Positions 29,326 to 40,035 of a stretch of DNA of 64,000 nucleotides are shown piece after piece. The stretch's first letter is position 1. Each line of letters begins with the position of its first letter. The translations under genes and the position numbers were made by a program. The notes under the pieces are model-generated. The model searched no databases, was not told the origin of the DNA, and was given only the letters and a program-made list of their open reading frames with translations. The stretch spans positions 1-64,000 of the forward strand of contig NZ_JAAMOW010000011.1 in assembly GCF_011067135.1 (NCBI RefSeq), given 5' to 3'. This DNA comes from Solimonas terrae (GTDB lineage: Bacteria; Pseudomonadota; Gammaproteobacteria; Nevskiales; Nevskiaceae).

Positions 29326-31076
29326 AACGACCGTTGCGAGCCCTGGTGCTGGCTGCGCTCCTGCTGATGGGCCTGCCGGTGCACGCCGCGGCGACCGCAG
29401 AACTCGATCGCGACCAGGTACAGCCCGGCGACACCGTGCAGCTGAACCTGCAGCGCGATGGCAGTGGCAATGCCGAACCGGATCTGGCGCCGCTGAGACG
29501 GGACTTCGACGTCCTCGGCAGCAGTCGCGGGTCAAGCATCGAGATCATCAACGGCAGCATCAGCCGACATCAAAGCGTGCGCGTCACGCTGTCGCCGAAG
29601 CATGCCGGCACGCTGAGCATTCCGCCGCTGGCCTGGGGAGGTGAACGGACGCAGGCCCTGCAACTGACGGTCGGCAACGGAGGCGGCGCACAGACGCAGG
29701 GCCAGGCGGCTGCTTCACCTCACGTCTTCATCACCAGCACGCTCGACGAGCAGCGCCCGTACGTGCAGTCATCGCTGCTGTTGACGGTGCAACTGCACAC
29801 CGATCTGCCTCTGCAGCAGGCCAGCCTCGACTTCAACGGCACGAGCGACGTGCTGGTGCAGCAGGTCGGCAAGGATCAGCAGAGTCGCGAAACGCGCAAC
29901 GGCCATGGCTTCGACGTCATCGAACGTCAGTATCTGCTGCAGCCGCAGCGCAGCGGCAAATTCGAGCTGGACGGACCGACGCTGGACGCCGAAGTGGCCG
30001 ACCGCACCGGTGGCGGACCGTTCGGCAACGATCCCTTCTTTTCGGGCATGCTCGGTGCTACCCGGCCGATACGCGTGCATGGCGATCCGATCAGCCTCGA
30101 CGTGCGGCCGCGGCCAGCCGCCGCGCAAGGCAGCGACTGGCTGCCGGCGCGCAGCCTGAACCTCGTGCAGACCTTGAGTGCGGACCCGCAGCAACTGCAC
30201 GCCGGCGACCCGCTGACCTTGCATCTGCATTTGCGCGCGGCCGGCCTGAGCGGCGCGCAATTGCCGGACCTGAGCAGCAAGCTGCGGCTGCCCGACGGCG
30301 TGAAGGCCTACCCGGACCAGGCCAAGCTCGATACCACGGTCGACAACGGTGAGGTCGTCGGCACGCGCAATCAGGACATCGCCCTGATCGCCGGCCGCGC
30401 CGGTCGCTATCAGCTGCCGGAACTGCACCTGCCCTGGTGGGACCGCAAGGCCGACGTCCAGCGCGAGATCGTGTTGCCGGCGATGACACTGGAGGTTGCC
30501 GCGGCCGGCGGCGCGGCCGGCAGCCCGCTTCCAGCTGCGGCAGACAACGCAAACGCCGAGCACAGACCGGCAGTCGGGCCGGCAGCCGGCGATGCCGGCG
30601 CGAGCCGGCAGCTACCGCTGTCGGCGCGGCTGCCGAGCCGCGACGCGTGGCCGTGGATCAGTCTCGCGTTCGCCCTGCTGTGGCTCGCGAGCTTGTGCGC
30701 CTGGGCCCTGCATGTGCGTGCCCTGCGCAGAACGGTCCGGCCGGACAGCGCGTCTGCAGGCCGGCGCGCCAAACGCCCGGACGCGCGCAAGGCCTTCCTT
30801 CAGGCCTGTCGCCGCCACGATGCGATCGATGCGCAACGCGAGCTCTTGAACTGGGCACGCCAGAGCGACCCGGCACAAGCGGCAAGTGGTCTGTCGGCGA
30901 TCGCACAGCGCCTGGGCGACGCGCGTATCGCCGAACTGCTGCAGGAGCTGGACCGCGCCTGCTACGCCGGTGCCGACTGGAATGGCGAGGCCCTGGCGGC
31001 GGCGCTCGATTCACTGGATGCGCCTCGCAAAAACCGCAAGGCGAAATCGTCCGAGCTGGCGCCGCTCTACCCCTGA
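29322..31076 (+). CDS. BatD family protein (oxygen-tolerance type)
   Basis: A 584-residue exported protein. The ATG at 29322 overlaps the batC-like stop and starts a signal peptide (RALVLAALLLMGLPVHA). A long periplasmic part has repeated beta-sandwich domains, as in BatD (AELDRDQVQPGDTVQLNLQ, HVFITSTLDEQRPYVQSSL). A C-terminal membrane helix (WPWISLAFALLWLASLCAWA, about 445-465) precedes a cytoplasmic helical tail of about 115 residues. It is the last gene of the MoxR-Bat operon, and the HAD phosphatase lies convergent beyond it. Confidence 0.88.
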   Translation: MKRPLRALVLAALLLMGLPVHAAATAELDRDQVQPGDTVQLNLQRDGSGNAEPDLAPLRRDFDVLGSSRGSSIEIINGSISRHQSVRVTLSPKHAGTLSIPPLAWGGERTQALQLTVGNGGGAQTQGQAAASPHVFITSTLDEQRPYVQSSLLLTVQLHTDLPLQQASLDFNGTSDVLVQQVGKDQQSRETRNGHGFDVIERQYLLQPQRSGKFELDGPTLDAEVADRTGGGPFGNDPFFSGMLGATRPIRVHGDPISLDVRPRPAAAQGSDWLPARSLNLVQTLSADPQQLHAGDPLTLHLHLRAAGLSGAQLPDLSSKLRLPDGVKAYPDQAKLDTTVDNGEVVGTRNQDIALIAGRAGRYQLPELHLPWWDRKADVQREIVLPAMTLEVAAAGGAAGSPLPAAADNANAEHRPAVGPAAGDAGASRQLPLSARLPSRDAWPWISLAFALLWLASLCAWALHVRALRRTVRPDSASAGRRAKRPDARKAFLQACRRHDAIDAQRELLNWARQSDPAQAASGLSAIAQRLGDARIAELLQELDRACYAGADWNGEALAAALDSLDAPRKNRKAKSSELAPLYP

Positions 31077-31109
31077 ACGCCGGACGCCGGGACCGGCACG
31101 AGCGGACGG

Positions 31110-31775
31110 CTATGCGCTTCGCGCGGTCGCCAACCAGGCCGGCAGATCGGCGACGCTTTCCAGCAATGTGCGGGCACCTGCCTGCAGCAGGCGCTGCGGA
31201 GCATGCACGCCGCAGGTCACGCCGATCGCCGGCATGCCGATCGCCGCCGCCATCGCGACGTCGTATTCGGTGTCGCCGATCATCAGCGCCTGTTCGGCCT
31301 GCAGACCCTCGTCGGCGAGAAGTTCACGCAGCATCAGCGGATCGGGTTTCGAAGCGGTTTCGTCTGCCGTGCGCGAATTGACGATCAGGCCGCGAATCGC
31401 GTCATGGTGTGCAAGGGAACGGTCGAGGCCGCGTCGGCTCTTGCCGGTGGCGATCGCCAGGCGCAGGCCATCGCGGCGCAAGGCTTGCAGGGCATCGAGC
31501 GCACCGGCGAACAATGCGGCTTCACCCGCCCCTTCGGCCAGCCATTGCGCGCGGTAGCTGTCGAGCAGCCGGCGCAAATGACCGAGATCGGCGTCGGGGT
31601 AGAGTTTCAGCAAGGCGTCGTTGAGACCCAGGCCGATCAGTTCGGCGATCGCCTGGTCGCTGCGCGGCGGCAATTGCAAGGCGACGATCGCGCGCTGCAT
31701 GGCGCCGACGATCTGGCTGGCGGAATCGGCCAGCGTGCCGTCCCAGTCGAAGATGACGAGCTGAACATTGCGCAT
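31110..31775 (-). CDS. HAD-IA phosphatase (phosphoglycolate phosphatase-like)
   Basis: A 221-residue soluble HAD hydrolase. Motif I is VIFDWDGTLADSASQIVGAM (nucleophile Asp, acid/base Asp), the lysine motif is in KPDPLMLRELL, and motif IV is MIGDTEYDVAMAAAIGMPAI. A helical cap lies between motifs I and II. It is downstream of rluC on the same strand, the same neighbour as in Pseudomonas. Phosphoglycolate is the common annotation, but the true substrate is unknown. The ATG opening RNVQLVIFDWD is chosen because longer versions run into REP-like sequence. Confidence 0.88.
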   Translation of the reverse strand: MRNVQLVIFDWDGTLADSASQIVGAMQRAIVALQLPPRSDQAIAELIGLGLNDALLKLYPDADLGHLRRLLDSYRAQWLAEGAGEAALFAGALDALQALRRDGLRLAIATGKSRRGLDRSLAHHDAIRGLIVNSRTADETASKPDPLMLRELLADEGLQAEQALMIGDTEYDVAMAAAIGMPAIGVTCGVHAPQRLLQAGARTLLESVADLPAWLATARSA

Positions 31776-31786
31776 TTGTTTACCTG

Positions 31787-31882
31787 AGTGCCGCCGCCCA
31801 TGGCGGCACTGCATCTCCCGATCGAGCCCTTGCTCGGCTATCCATGGCCGAGCGTTCGCCGCTGCGCGAGGCAGTGCCTCGC
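31787..31882. repeat. REP-like element with three hairpins, between rluC and the HAD gene
   Basis: Hairpin 1 is AGTGCCGCC/GGCGGCACT (31787-31795, 31802-31810), a perfect 9-bp stem. Then comes CCCGATCGAGCC. Hairpin 2 is GCTCGGC/GCCGAGC around TATCCATG (31832-31853). Hairpin 3 is GCGAGGC/GCCTCGC (31866-31882). The order and GATC spacing match the copies at hisI, but the stem bases differ in paired fashion. Confidence 0.75.
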
Positions 31883-31898
31883 AAGCGCAACGGCTCAC

Positions 31899-32858
31899 TC
31901 ATCGCCGCGCTTTGTCGGCGCGCGGCAGCTTGTCGAGGACCGCCCGCAGTTCGTCTGGCAGCGGCGCGTTGACGATCAGCTTGCCGAACTCGCCCTCGGC
32001 ATTGAACTTGAGAAAGTGGGAGTGCAGAAACATGCGCTTGAGTCCCAGCTCGCGCAGCGGTTTGTTGTCTTCGCGCTCGCCGTATTTGGTGTCGCCGGCA
32101 ACCGGATGACCCAGCGCCAGTGCGTGCACGCGAATCTGGTGCGTACGTCCGGTGAAAATCTGCACCTCGCACAAGGTCGCGTCGCGATAGCGGCTCTGCG
32201 GCGAGAATCGCGACTTCGACGGCTTGCCGTCTTCCTCGTCGACCTGCACGCGGCGATCGCCCGGCAGGCTGCGCTTGACCAGCGCCGCGTCGACATCCCG
32301 GTCTTCGCCGCGCCACTTGCCCAGCAGCAAGGCGAAATAGCGCTTCTCGGCCTCGCTGTTCTTCAGCGCCTTCTGCCCGCGCAGCAACGCCGGTCGGCTC
32401 TTGGCCAGCAGCAGCACGCCGCTGGTGTCGCGGTCGAGGCGATGGACCAGCTCGATGAATTCGTATTTGTTCCAGGCGCGCACCGCTTCGATGACGCCGT
32501 ACGGCACGCCGCTGCCGGCATGCGCGGCCAGACCGGCCGGCTTGGCGATCGCCAGATAGTGTTCGTCCTCGTGAACGATGGCCGCACGCAGGACATTGAG
32601 CACCGCGTCCGGCGGCCGCGCGATCTGCGCCTTGTCGGCCGCACGCACCGGCGGAATCCGGACCTCGTCGCCGCTGGCGAGTTTTCTTTCCGCCTTGACG
32701 CGACCGCCGTTGACCCGCACCTGACCGGAGCGAACGAGCTGGTAGACATGCGACTTCGGCACGCCAGGCAACTGTTTCAAAAGGAAATTGTCGATCCGCT
32801 GACCGTCGTCCCCGGCCCCTGCGGTGACATATCTGACTTGTGGACGATCTTGTGTCAA
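31899..32858 (-). CDS. rluC: 23S rRNA pseudouridine synthase RluC
   Basis: Isomerises uridines 955, 2504 and 2580 (E. coli numbering) of 23S rRNA to pseudouridine. The product has 319 residues: an S4 RNA-binding domain (LLKQLPGVPKSHVYQLVRSG, KLASGDEVRIPPV) and a catalytic domain with VHRLDRDTSGVLLLAKS, where Asp is the nucleophile. IFTGRTHQIRVHALALGHPV follows. No ATG exists before the S4 domain, so the TTG at 32858 (followed by TQDRPQVRYVTAG) is the most likely start. It is divergent from rne with a 270-bp gap, as in other gammaproteobacteria. Confidence 0.94.
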   Translation of the reverse strand: MTQDRPQVRYVTAGAGDDGQRIDNFLLKQLPGVPKSHVYQLVRSGQVRVNGGRVKAERKLASGDEVRIPPVRAADKAQIARPPDAVLNVLRAAIVHEDEHYLAIAKPAGLAAHAGSGVPYGVIEAVRAWNKYEFIELVHRLDRDTSGVLLLAKSRPALLRGQKALKNSEAEKRYFALLLGKWRGEDRDVDAALVKRSLPGDRRVQVDEEDGKPSKSRFSPQSRYRDATLCEVQIFTGRTHQIRVHALALGHPVAGDTKYGEREDNKPLRELGLKRMFLHSHFLKFNAEGEFGKLIVNAPLPDELRAVLDKLPRADKARR

Positions 32859-33128
32859 AATACCGACTTCCGTTGATTCAGGACGAAATTTTCCGTTCGC
32901 GAATCGGCGGTTACGGAAGAAAAATGAGATGCAGGGTGCGCCGTCATTGTACCAGCCCCACATCCACTCCGAATTCCAATGCCTGCGCGCAAAACTGCGC
33001 CCCGGCTTTGATCTGAAACCAGCATCGCGCAAAGCCGCGCCGGGGAGACTCCATGACGATTGGCGATACACGCCGGATCCGGGACGAGTCCTCCGTCGAT
33101 GGCTGCTGCGCTCCACAGGACTTTTTAC
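32859..33128 (+). promoter_or_regulatory. rluC-rne divergent region and probable rne 5' leader
   Basis: These 270 bp hold no gene. In enterobacteria rne has a long structured leader through which RNase E controls its own mRNA, and this region has a similar position and size. I cannot confirm conserved hairpins by eye. A short in-frame ATG at 33060 would extend Rne by 23 residues with no family similarity, so the region is taken as leader. Confidence 0.45.
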
Positions 33129-36100
33129 ATGAAACGCATTTTGATCAATGCCACGCAGCGCGAGGAGCTGCGCGTGGCCATTGTCGACGGGCAGAAGCTT
33201 CAGGATCTTGATATCGAAACCGCTGCCCGCGAACAGAAGAAGGGCAACGTCTACAAGGGTCGCATCACGCGCGTCGAGCCGTCGCTCGAAGCCTGCTTCA
33301 TCGAATACGGCGCCGAGCGTCACGGCTTCCTGCCGGTCAAGGAAATCGCGCGCAACTACTTCAAGGAAGGCAAGTCGGGCGGCAACCTGCGCGAACAGCT
33401 CGAAGAAGGCCAGGAAATCATCGTCCAGGTCGAAAAGGAAGAGCGCGGCAACAAGGGCGCGGCCCTTACCACCTTCGTCTCGCTGGCCGGCCGCTATCTG
33501 GTCCTGATGCCGAACAATCCCAAGGCCGGCGGTGTCTCGCGCCGCGCGGAGGGAGACGAGCGCGAAGAAGCCAAGGAAGTGCTCGACAAGCTGGAAATCC
33601 CGAACGGCATGGGCGTCATCATCCGTTCCAACGGCGTCGGTCGCACGCTCGAGGAAATCCAGTGGGACGCGAACTATCTGGCCGAGATCTGGGCGGCGAT
33701 CGAGAAAGCCGCTGCCGAGCGCAAGGGCGCGTTCCTGATCTATCAGGAAAACAACATCATCCTGCGCGCACTGCGCGACTACCTGCGCGCGGACATCGGC
33801 GAAGTCGTGATCGACAACGCCGAGGTCTACGAGCAGGCGCGTACGCACATGGAGCATGTCAGCCCGCAGAACCTTGCGCGCCTGAAGCTGTACAAGGACG
33901 AGATCCCGCTGTTCTCGCGCTATCAGATCGAATCGCAGATCGAACTGGCGCATGAGCGCAATGTGCGCCTGCCGTCCGGCGGCTCGATCGTCATCGATCC
34001 GTCCGAGGCGCTGACCGCGATCGACATCAACTCGGCGAAAGCGACCGGTGGCGGCAGCATCGAAGACACGGCGTTCAACACCAATCTGGAAGCGGCGGAC
34101 GAAATCGCCCGCCAGCTGCGCCTGCGCGACCTCGGCGGCCTGATCGTCATCGACTTCATCGACATGAACTCGACGAAGAACCAGCGCGAAGTCGAGCGTC
34201 GCCTGGAAGCGGCTGTCGAGATGGACCGTGCTCGCATCCAGATCGGCAAGATCTCGCGATTCGGCCTGCTCGAACTCTCGCGTCAGCGCCTGCGTCCCAG
34301 CCTCGGCGAACACACGCAGATCGCCTGCCCGCGCTGCGCCGGCCGCGGCCACATCCGCAGCGTCGAATCGATGGCCTTGTCGGTGTTGCGCCTGATCGAA
34401 GAAGAAGCGATGAAGGATCGCACGGGCCGCGTCATCGCCCAGCTGCCGGTCGACGTCGGCACCTACCTGCTCAACGAAAAGCGTCTGGCCGTTCGCGAGA
34501 TCGAGGCACGCTATCGCACCTACATCACACTGATCCCGAACCCGACGCTGCAGACCCCGAACTACGAGATCAAGCGCGTGCGCGCCGATTTCCTGCAGCT
34601 CGACGGCAACAACAGCAGCAGTTATCAACTCGCGCAGGACTTCGACGCCAAGAGCCAGGAAGAACTGGGCAAGAGCAATGTCGCCGTGCAGCGCACGCTT
34701 GCCGAGCCCGCGGTCAAGCAGATCCTGCCGTCATCGCCGGCTCCGATCGTCGTCCAGCAGCCGGTGCAGGTCGTCATGCAGCCGGCAGCCGTCGGCGAAA
34801 GCATCTGGACCAAGCTGATGCGTCTGCTCGGCTTCGGCCCCCGCCCCGCCCAGCCCGAGATCAGGGAAACGGCGCCGGCCAAGTCGCCGCGTCGTGACGG
34901 CCGCCGCGACGAGCGTCGCGGCAGCGGTGGTCGCGACCAGCAGCGTCGTGATGGGAGCCGCGGCGAAGGTCGTCAGGGCCAGCGCGAGCGCGGTGCGCAG
35001 CAGCCGCGCCCGCAGCAGAACGCGCCACGCAATGCGCCGAAGCCGGATGCGCAGCGCACCGCACAGCAGCCGCGCAATCAGCAGCAGCCGGCCGCGGCAC
35101 GCAACAATCCGCCGGCACGCAACAATGCCGCGGCCGCCGCGACGCCCACCGCCACACCGGTGCTGCGGCCGGAACCCGATGCCGCGACGGCAGTGCTTGC
35201 CGTCAACGACGCGGCGACGGAAGCCACGAGCGTGGTGGCGAATGGCGCCACTGCAAACGCCGAAGCGCCGCGCAACGGCGAAGCCCGCGAAGGCGGGGCT
35301 CGCACGGGCCGCCGCCGCCGCCGCGGCGGACGCGATCGCCGCGAGCGCGCAGAAGCGGCCAATGCCAGCAAGGACGCCGCCGCAACGCCAGCCACGGAAG
35401 CGGACAGCGGTCCGGAATCGTCCGACGCTGCGGAAGCGGCTGTCGTCGTCGCTGCCGCGCAGGTCGCGGAATCGACCGAAGGGCGCGAACTCGCCGGCGA
35501 TGATTCGTCGCGCGACGCAACGCCGCAGCGCAGTGAACGTGCGGAGCGCACCGAGACGCAGCTGCCGTTGCTGAGGGAGATCCCGCGCGAGACGGAGATC
35601 GCTGCGGCGAACGCGACAGATCCGGCGCCGACGCCCGTCGAGAACGACGCACCAACCGCCTCCGAAGCCCCGGCCGTCGAGGCAGTTGCCGAGACGGGCG
35701 ACACCTCGGCAGGCACCGAAGACCGGGCCGATGCCGAAACGGGGGCCGCAGCGGTCGAGACCGCAGCGCTTGCGGTTGAAGCGCCGGCTGCGAGCGAAGC
35801 GGTCGGCGTCACCGTATCGGACGTCGAAGCCGAGGCCCCCGCCGCCGCCGCGCCTGAATCGCTTGCAGCGAGTGCCGTCGAAGCAGAACGCGCGCCCATC
35901 GATTCGCCGGCGGTCACCGAAGCGCCGTCGCGCGAAGCCGGACCGGCGGTCGCCGTGGCGCAAGCAAGCGAGTCTCCGCAATCGATCGACGCGAGTGACT
36001 CACCGACCGCACCGACGTCGCCGCAGTTCCGCGCCAGCGCGCCCGCCGCCGATTACTTCAAGCTGTTCGAGCAGGCAACGGCCCAGCAAAAGGCGGACAA

Positions 36101-36143
36101 GCCCGCCGAAACCTCGTCGCAGGACGAACACAAACCGGCCTGA
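33129..36143 (+). CDS. rne: Ribonuclease E
   Basis: Essential endoribonuclease and scaffold of the RNA degradosome. The 1004-residue product starts [20 protein letters not shown]. It has an S1 domain (about 38-120), a 5'-sensor region, and a DNase I-like catalytic domain with [18 protein letters not shown] and [17 protein letters not shown] (metal-binding Asp residues). The zinc link is C400-P-R-C403. After about residue 560 the tail is disordered: an Arg/Gln-rich RNA-binding stretch (about 585-680) followed by a long Ala/Glu/Thr-rich acidic tail. The tail diverges in composition from enterobacterial Rne, so degradosome partners cannot be deduced. Confidence 0.95.
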   Translation: MKRILINATQREELRVAIVDGQKLQDLDIETAAREQKKGNVYKGRITRVEPSLEACFIEYGAERHGFLPVKEIARNYFKEGKSGGNLREQLEEGQEIIVQVEKEERGNKGAALTTFVSLAGRYLVLMPNNPKAGGVSRRAEGDEREEAKEVLDKLEIPNGMGVIIRSNGVGRTLEEIQWDANYLAEIWAAIEKAAAERKGAFLIYQENNIILRALRDYLRADIGEVVIDNAEVYEQARTHMEHVSPQNLARLKLYKDEIPLFSRYQIESQIELAHERNVRLPSGGSIVIDPSEALTAIDINSAKATGGGSIEDTAFNTNLEAADEIARQLRLRDLGGLIVIDFIDMNSTKNQREVERRLEAAVEMDRARIQIGKISRFGLLELSRQRLRPSLGEHTQIACPRCAGRGHIRSVESMALSVLRLIEEEAMKDRTGRVIAQLPVDVGTYLLNEKRLAVREIEARYRTYITLIPNPTLQTPNYEIKRVRADFLQLDGNNSSSYQLAQDFDAKSQEELGKSNVAVQRTLAEPAVKQILPSSPAPIVVQQPVQVVMQPAAVGESIWTKLMRLLGFGPRPAQPEIRETAPAKSPRRDGRRDERRGSGGRDQQRRDGSRGEGRQGQRERGAQQPRPQQNAPRNAPKPDAQRTAQQPRNQQQPAAARNNPPARNNAAAAATPTATPVLRPEPDAATAVLAVNDAATEATSVVANGATANAEAPRNGEAREGGARTGRRRRRGGRDRRERAEAANASKDAAATPATEADSGPESSDAAEAAVVVAAAQVAESTEGRELAGDDSSRDATPQRSERAERTETQLPLLREIPRETEIAAANATDPAPTPVENDAPTASEAPAVEAVAETGDTSAGTEDRADAETGAAAVETAALAVEAPAASEAVGVTVSDVEAEAPAAAAPESLAASAVEAERAPIDSPAVTEAPSREAGPAVAVAQASESPQSIDASDSPTAPTSPQFRASAPAADYFKLFEQATAQQKADKPAETSSQDEHKPA

Positions 36144-36165
36144 AAGGGCTGAAGCGGAGACAAGG

Positions 36166-36193
36166 AAAAAGGCGACCTCATGGTCGCCTTTTT
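36166..36193 (+). terminator. Rho-independent terminator of rne
   Basis: AAGGCGACC (36169-36177) pairs perfectly with GGTCGCCTT (36182-36190) around TCAT, and TTT follows. The stem is preceded by five A residues, so it can also work on the minus strand for the convergent kdsB (stop at 36238), making it a bidirectional terminator. Confidence 0.85.
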
Positions 36194-36237
36194 CTTGCCC
36201 GCTGCCGTGCGCCATCGACGCCCGATCGACACTTGCC

Positions 36238-37017
36238 TCAGCTGCGGCTCAGGATGCGCTCGACCGCCTGCAGATCTTCCTCGGTGTCAACGCCGCGTGG
36301 CGGCGGTGCATCGGTAATGCCCATCTTGATGCGGAAGCCATGCGTGAGCGCGCGCAGCTGTTCCAGCGCCTCGCAATCCTCGAGCGGCGCCGGCGGCAGC
36401 GCGCTGAACTCGGCGAGTGCAGCGACCCGATACGCGTACAGGCCGATGTGACGAAACGCCAGGCCCGCCGGCAGCCGCGGCTGCTCGCGACTCGCACCCT
36501 GACGCTGCCAGGGAATCGGTGCGCGCGAAAAATACAGCGCATAGCCGCGACGATCCATGACCAGTTTGACCACGTTCGGATTCAACCACTCGTCGAGCGC
36601 ATGCAACGGATGACAGAGCGAGGCGATATGCGCTTCCGGATCGTTGGCGAGCAGTTCGGCCGCCTGACTGACCAGCGCCGGCGGCATCAGCGGTTCGTCG
36701 CCCTGCAGATTGACGACGATCGTCGACGCGTCCCAGCCGGCCTGCCGCGCGATCTCGTTGGCGCGATCGGTTCCGGAATTGTGTGTCGTCGCCGTCATCC
36801 AGACCGCCGCACCGAAACTTTCGCAGACGTCCTGCACTTCGTCCGAATCGGTCGCGATCAGCACTTCCTCGGCACCGGCGAGACGCGCGGCTTCCCAGAC
36901 GTGCTGGACGATGGTCTTGCCGGCGACTTCACGCAGCACCTTGCGCGGCAACCGTGTCGAACCCAGACGCGCCGGGATGACGACCTTGAACCGGGCGGCA
37001 GCATGCAACCCGCTCAC
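36238..37017 (-). CDS. kdsB: 3-deoxy-manno-octulosonate cytidylyltransferase (KdsB)
   Basis: Activates Kdo with CTP to CMP-Kdo for lipopolysaccharide inner-core synthesis in the cytoplasm. The 259-residue product has [19 protein letters not shown] at the start, [25 protein letters not shown] and [12 protein letters not shown]. The GTG at 37017 overlaps the ycaR stop codon (GTGA) and fits the family length (E. coli 248). An upstream ATG would add 50 unrelated residues. It forms a cluster with ycaR, lpxK and msbA. Confidence 0.94.
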   Translation of the reverse strand: MSGLHAAARFKVVIPARLGSTRLPRKVLREVAGKTIVQHVWEAARLAGAEEVLIATDSDEVQDVCESFGAAVWMTATTHNSGTDRANEIARQAGWDASTIVVNLQGDEPLMPPALVSQAAELLANDPEAHIASLCHPLHALDEWLNPNVVKLVMDRRGYALYFSRAPIPWQRQGASREQPRLPAGLAFRHIGLYAYRVAALAEFSALPPAPLEDCEALEQLRALTHGFRIKMGITDAPPPRGVDTEEDLQAVERILSRS

Positions 37018-37196
37018 GCCTGCAATTCCTCTTCGGCCAGCGTGCGCGCCTCGTCTTCCAGCATCACCGGCACACCATCGCGCACCGGATAGGCCAGCCG
37101 CGAAGCGCGGCACCACAGCTCCTGCACATCGGAATGCCATTCGAGTGGCGCCTTGGTCACCGGGCACACCAGAATATCGAGCAGTCGTTTGTCCAT
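37014..37196 (-). CDS. ycaR: Trm112/YcaR family small zinc-type protein
   Basis: A 60-residue protein with the Trm112 signature: [20 protein letters not shown], then [20 protein letters not shown]. One cysteine of the classical four-Cys zinc site is present at each of two positions and the others are replaced, as in other YcaR proteins. An ATG nine bases upstream (37205) is an alternative start. It lies between lpxK and kdsB, which is the conserved place for this gene. Its bacterial role is not established. Confidence 0.9.
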   Translation of the reverse strand: MDKRLLDILVCPVTKAPLEWHSDVQELWCRASRLAYPVRDGVPVMLEDEARTLAEEELQA

Positions 37197-37207
37197 CGTC
37201 CCCATCG

Positions 37208-38203
37208 TCAGCGCCGTCTGCGGCGCTCCTCCTTCAAGGCCTCGACGCATTCTCGCACACGCCCGACATCCGCTTCGGCGAGCTGCGCGGTGACCGGCAG
37301 TGCCCACATCCGCTGGTCGGCAAAGCGGCGGCACTTGACCGCGTCCTTCTCGGTCATGATGACGGTCGCGTCGTCGGCGAAGGCCAGATCGTCGGGCCCG
37401 TAGGCATGATGATCGGCAAAGGCATGCGATTCGATCTGCAGGCCGGCGCCGCGCAGGCTGGCGAAGAATCGTGCCGGATCGCCGATGCCGGCAAGCGCAT
37501 GCACGCGTTGCCCCTGCAGCGCCGACAGGGCTTGCGTCTCGCCATCGACAAGACGCCGAAGCGGCGCCGCCTGCAGGTGCATCGGCACGGCCGCATCGTG
37601 CATCCAGCCCTCGCCGTTGACGACGATCAGATCGACCTCGGCGAGCCGCGACGGCGCTTCGCGCAGCGGTCCGGCCGGCAGCAAGGCTTCGTTGCCGAGT
37701 CCGCGCCGGCCATCGACCAGACAGATTTCCAGATCGCGCGCGAGACGGTAGTGCTGCAGGCCGTCGTCGCTGACGATGATGTCGACGTCGTGCGCCGCGA
37801 TCAGCGCTCTGGCCGCCGCGACACGATCCGGATCGACGAACACCGGACACCGCGCGCGCTGCGCGATCAGCAACGGCTCGTCGCCACAGTGCTGCACGTC
37901 GCCATCAGGCGTCACCTCGAACGGATACTGCGGCGCACGGCCACCGTAGCCCCGGCTGACGACGCCGGGACGCCAACCCCAGCGGCGCAGCTGCTCGACC
38001 AGCCAGAGCGTGAACGGGGTCTTGCCGGTACCGCCGATGCTGATGTTGCCGACCACGATCACCGGCAGCGGCAACCGCGGTGCTGCCGCCTGCAGACGCC
38101 GACGACGCGTGCGCGTGATGACACCGTACAGCGCGGCCAGAGGCCGCAGCGCGAGCGGCGGCCGTTCGCGCGCGTACCAGCGTCGCTCCAGCCAGTGCTT
38201 CAA
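37208..38203 (-). CDS. lpxK: Tetraacyldisaccharide 4'-kinase LpxK
   Basis: Inner-membrane-associated kinase that adds the 4'-phosphate to make lipid IVA. The 331-residue product has an N-terminal membrane-interacting helix ([18 protein letters not shown]), Walker [15 protein letters not shown] (about 51-64), SRGYGG, and the [16 protein letters not shown] motif. Its ATG overlaps the msbA stop by 4 nt. It is in the operon msbA-lpxK-ycaR-kdsB. Confidence 0.95.
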   Translation of the reverse strand: MKHWLERRWYARERPPLALRPLAALYGVITRTRRRRLQAAAPRLPLPVIVVGNISIGGTGKTPFTLWLVEQLRRWGWRPGVVSRGYGGRAPQYPFEVTPDGDVQHCGDEPLLIAQRARCPVFVDPDRVAAARALIAAHDVDIIVSDDGLQHYRLARDLEICLVDGRRGLGNEALLPAGPLREAPSRLAEVDLIVVNGEGWMHDAAVPMHLQAAPLRRLVDGETQALSALQGQRVHALAGIGDPARFFASLRGAGLQIESHAFADHHAYGPDDLAFADDATVIMTEKDAVKCRRFADQRMWALPVTAQLAEADVGRVRECVEALKEERRRRR

Positions 38204-39963
38204 GCGGCCTCGTCGTCGAACTGCATGCGGTACAGGGCCGCATACAGTCCGTCGGCCGCGAGCAGGGTTTCGTGCGTACCGGTTTCGGCGATCTCGCCGT
38301 CTTCCATGACGACGATGCAGTCGGCATGCTGGATCGTCGACAGCCGGTGCGCGATCACCAGCGTGGTCCGGCCTTCGACCAGCCTTTCGAGCGCGGACTG
38401 GATCATCCGTTCCGATTCGGTGTCGAGCGCCGAAGTGGCCTCATCGAGAATCAGGATCGGCGCGTTCTTCAACAAGGCACGCGCGATTGCAAGGCGCTGC
38501 CGTTGCCCGCCGGACAGCTTGGCGCCGTTCTGGCCGATGGGTGTCTGCAGGCCGTCCGGCATCTTCTCGATGAACTCCCAGGCATGCGCGAGCTTGGCCA
38601 CCTCGACGATGCGCGCTTCATCCGGTGTCGGCTGCAGGCCGTAGGCGATGTTCTCGGCAACACTGGCATTGAACAGCCGCACCTGCTGGTCGACCAGCGC
38701 GATCTGATCACGCAAGGCGGCGAGCGGGTACTCGCGCACATCGTGCCCGTCCACCAGCACCGCGCCGGCATCGGCATCGTAGAAGCGCGGCAGCATCGCG
38801 AGCAGCGTGCTCTTGCCGCTGCCGGACTTGCCGACGAAGGCGACCGTCTGACCTGCCTTGATCTCGAGACTGACGCCACGCAGCGCGTCCCGATCCTGGC
38901 TGGCGTAGCGGAACCGCAGATCGCGGAACTCGATCGCGCCGCTGGCGCGCTGCAGGCTGCGCGTGCCTCCGCTCACTTCGGTCGGCTCGTCGAGCAGCTC
39001 GAACAGGCCCATGCCGGCGGTGATGCCACGCTGCAGCTTCTCGTTGACGCCGCCCATGCTCTTGATCGGCTGCAGCAGGGACAGCATCGCCAGCATGAAC
39101 GCCGCGAAGGTGCCCGGCGTCATCTGCGCCAGCATGCTCGGCTGGGTCGCGAAATAGACGATGGCCGCCACCGCCCAGGCGGCGATGAACTGGATCAGCG
39201 CGCCGCTGCCTGCGCGTGTCGCGACAACCTTCATGCTCAGCCAGCGATTGTCCTCGTTGACGCGCGCGAAGTGGTCGCGCTCGAAGGCCTGACCGTTGTA
39301 GATCTTGACGATACGCTGCCCGAGCACGGCCTCGTCGACCGCCTCGGTGACATTGGTGACGCTGTCCTGGATGCGCACGCTGATGCGGCGGAAGCGCCGC
39401 GTGACATAGGCGATGATCAGCGCAATGAGCGGCATGACGACGAAGGTGAAGGCCGTCAAGCGCCAGTTCAGATAGAACATGTAGCCGATGTAGAAGACGA
39501 TCCGCAGCGAGTCCGACAGCGTGCTGGTCAGCACCGTGGTCGTCGCTTCGGCGATCTGCTCGACGTAGTACGTCAGCCGCGACACCAGCTCCGCCGAATT
39601 GATGCGATCGTAGAAACGCGATGGCAGATCGAGCAGCTTGTTGAACACGCGGCCGCGCATGTCCTTGACGACGCGACGCGCCACCCAGGCCATGCCGTAG
39701 ATGGACACGAACGACGAAAGCGCACGCAGCAGGAACAGGCCGACGATGTAAATCGGAATCCAGTGGATATAGGTCTGGTTCTGTTCGACGAAGGCACGAT
39801 CGAGCAGCGGCTTGATCAGCGCGGCAAAGCCGGTGTCGACTCCGGCCAGCATGGCCGTGGCGATCAGCGCGATGACCATCACCCGCCAGTGCGGCAGCGA
39901 ATAGCCGAGCAGCCGGCGATAGGTGGGCCAGGCGTTCCTGTCGAGACTTGAGTTTTTTGCCAT
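38200..39963 (-). CDS. msbA: Lipid A export ATP-binding/permease protein MsbA
   Basis: Inner-membrane ABC half-transporter that flips core-lipid A to the periplasmic leaflet. The 587-residue length is typical. Six membrane helices lie in about 1-320 (starting LLGYSLPHWRVMVIALIATA). The nucleotide-binding domain has Walker A GKSGSGKST, Q-loop QQVRLFNASVAENI, signature KLSGGQRQRLAIARA, and Walker B ILILDEATSALD. It is the first gene of the lipid A cluster. The short region to the divergent HIT gene (72 bp) must hold both promoters. Confidence 0.96.
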   Translation of the reverse strand: MAKNSSLDRNAWPTYRRLLGYSLPHWRVMVIALIATAMLAGVDTGFAALIKPLLDRAFVEQNQTYIHWIPIYIVGLFLLRALSSFVSIYGMAWVARRVVKDMRGRVFNKLLDLPSRFYDRINSAELVSRLTYYVEQIAEATTTVLTSTLSDSLRIVFYIGYMFYLNWRLTAFTFVVMPLIALIIAYVTRRFRRISVRIQDSVTNVTEAVDEAVLGQRIVKIYNGQAFERDHFARVNEDNRWLSMKVVATRAGSGALIQFIAAWAVAAIVYFATQPSMLAQMTPGTFAAFMLAMLSLLQPIKSMGGVNEKLQRGITAGMGLFELLDEPTEVSGGTRSLQRASGAIEFRDLRFRYASQDRDALRGVSLEIKAGQTVAFVGKSGSGKSTLLAMLPRFYDADAGAVLVDGHDVREYPLAALRDQIALVDQQVRLFNASVAENIAYGLQPTPDEARIVEVAKLAHAWEFIEKMPDGLQTPIGQNGAKLSGGQRQRLAIARALLKNAPILILDEATSALDTESERMIQSALERLVEGRTTLVIAHRLSTIQHADCIVVMEDGEIAETGTHETLLAADGLYAALYRMQFDDEAA

Positions 39964-40035
39964 TTCGATCGCTTTTGCAAGGCCCGCTATGCTATCAAGT
40001 TGGCCCTTATCGCTTCAGACCGTGGACATCTGCGC

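Noticed and set aside
32859-34628. Open frame on the minus strand continuing the rluC frame upstream, antisense to rne (a 909-codon reading frame in all)
   Set aside because: The upstream part is antisense to the conserved rne catalytic domain, has low-complexity shadow composition, and adds no domain to RluC. In high-GC DNA such long antisense frames are expected.
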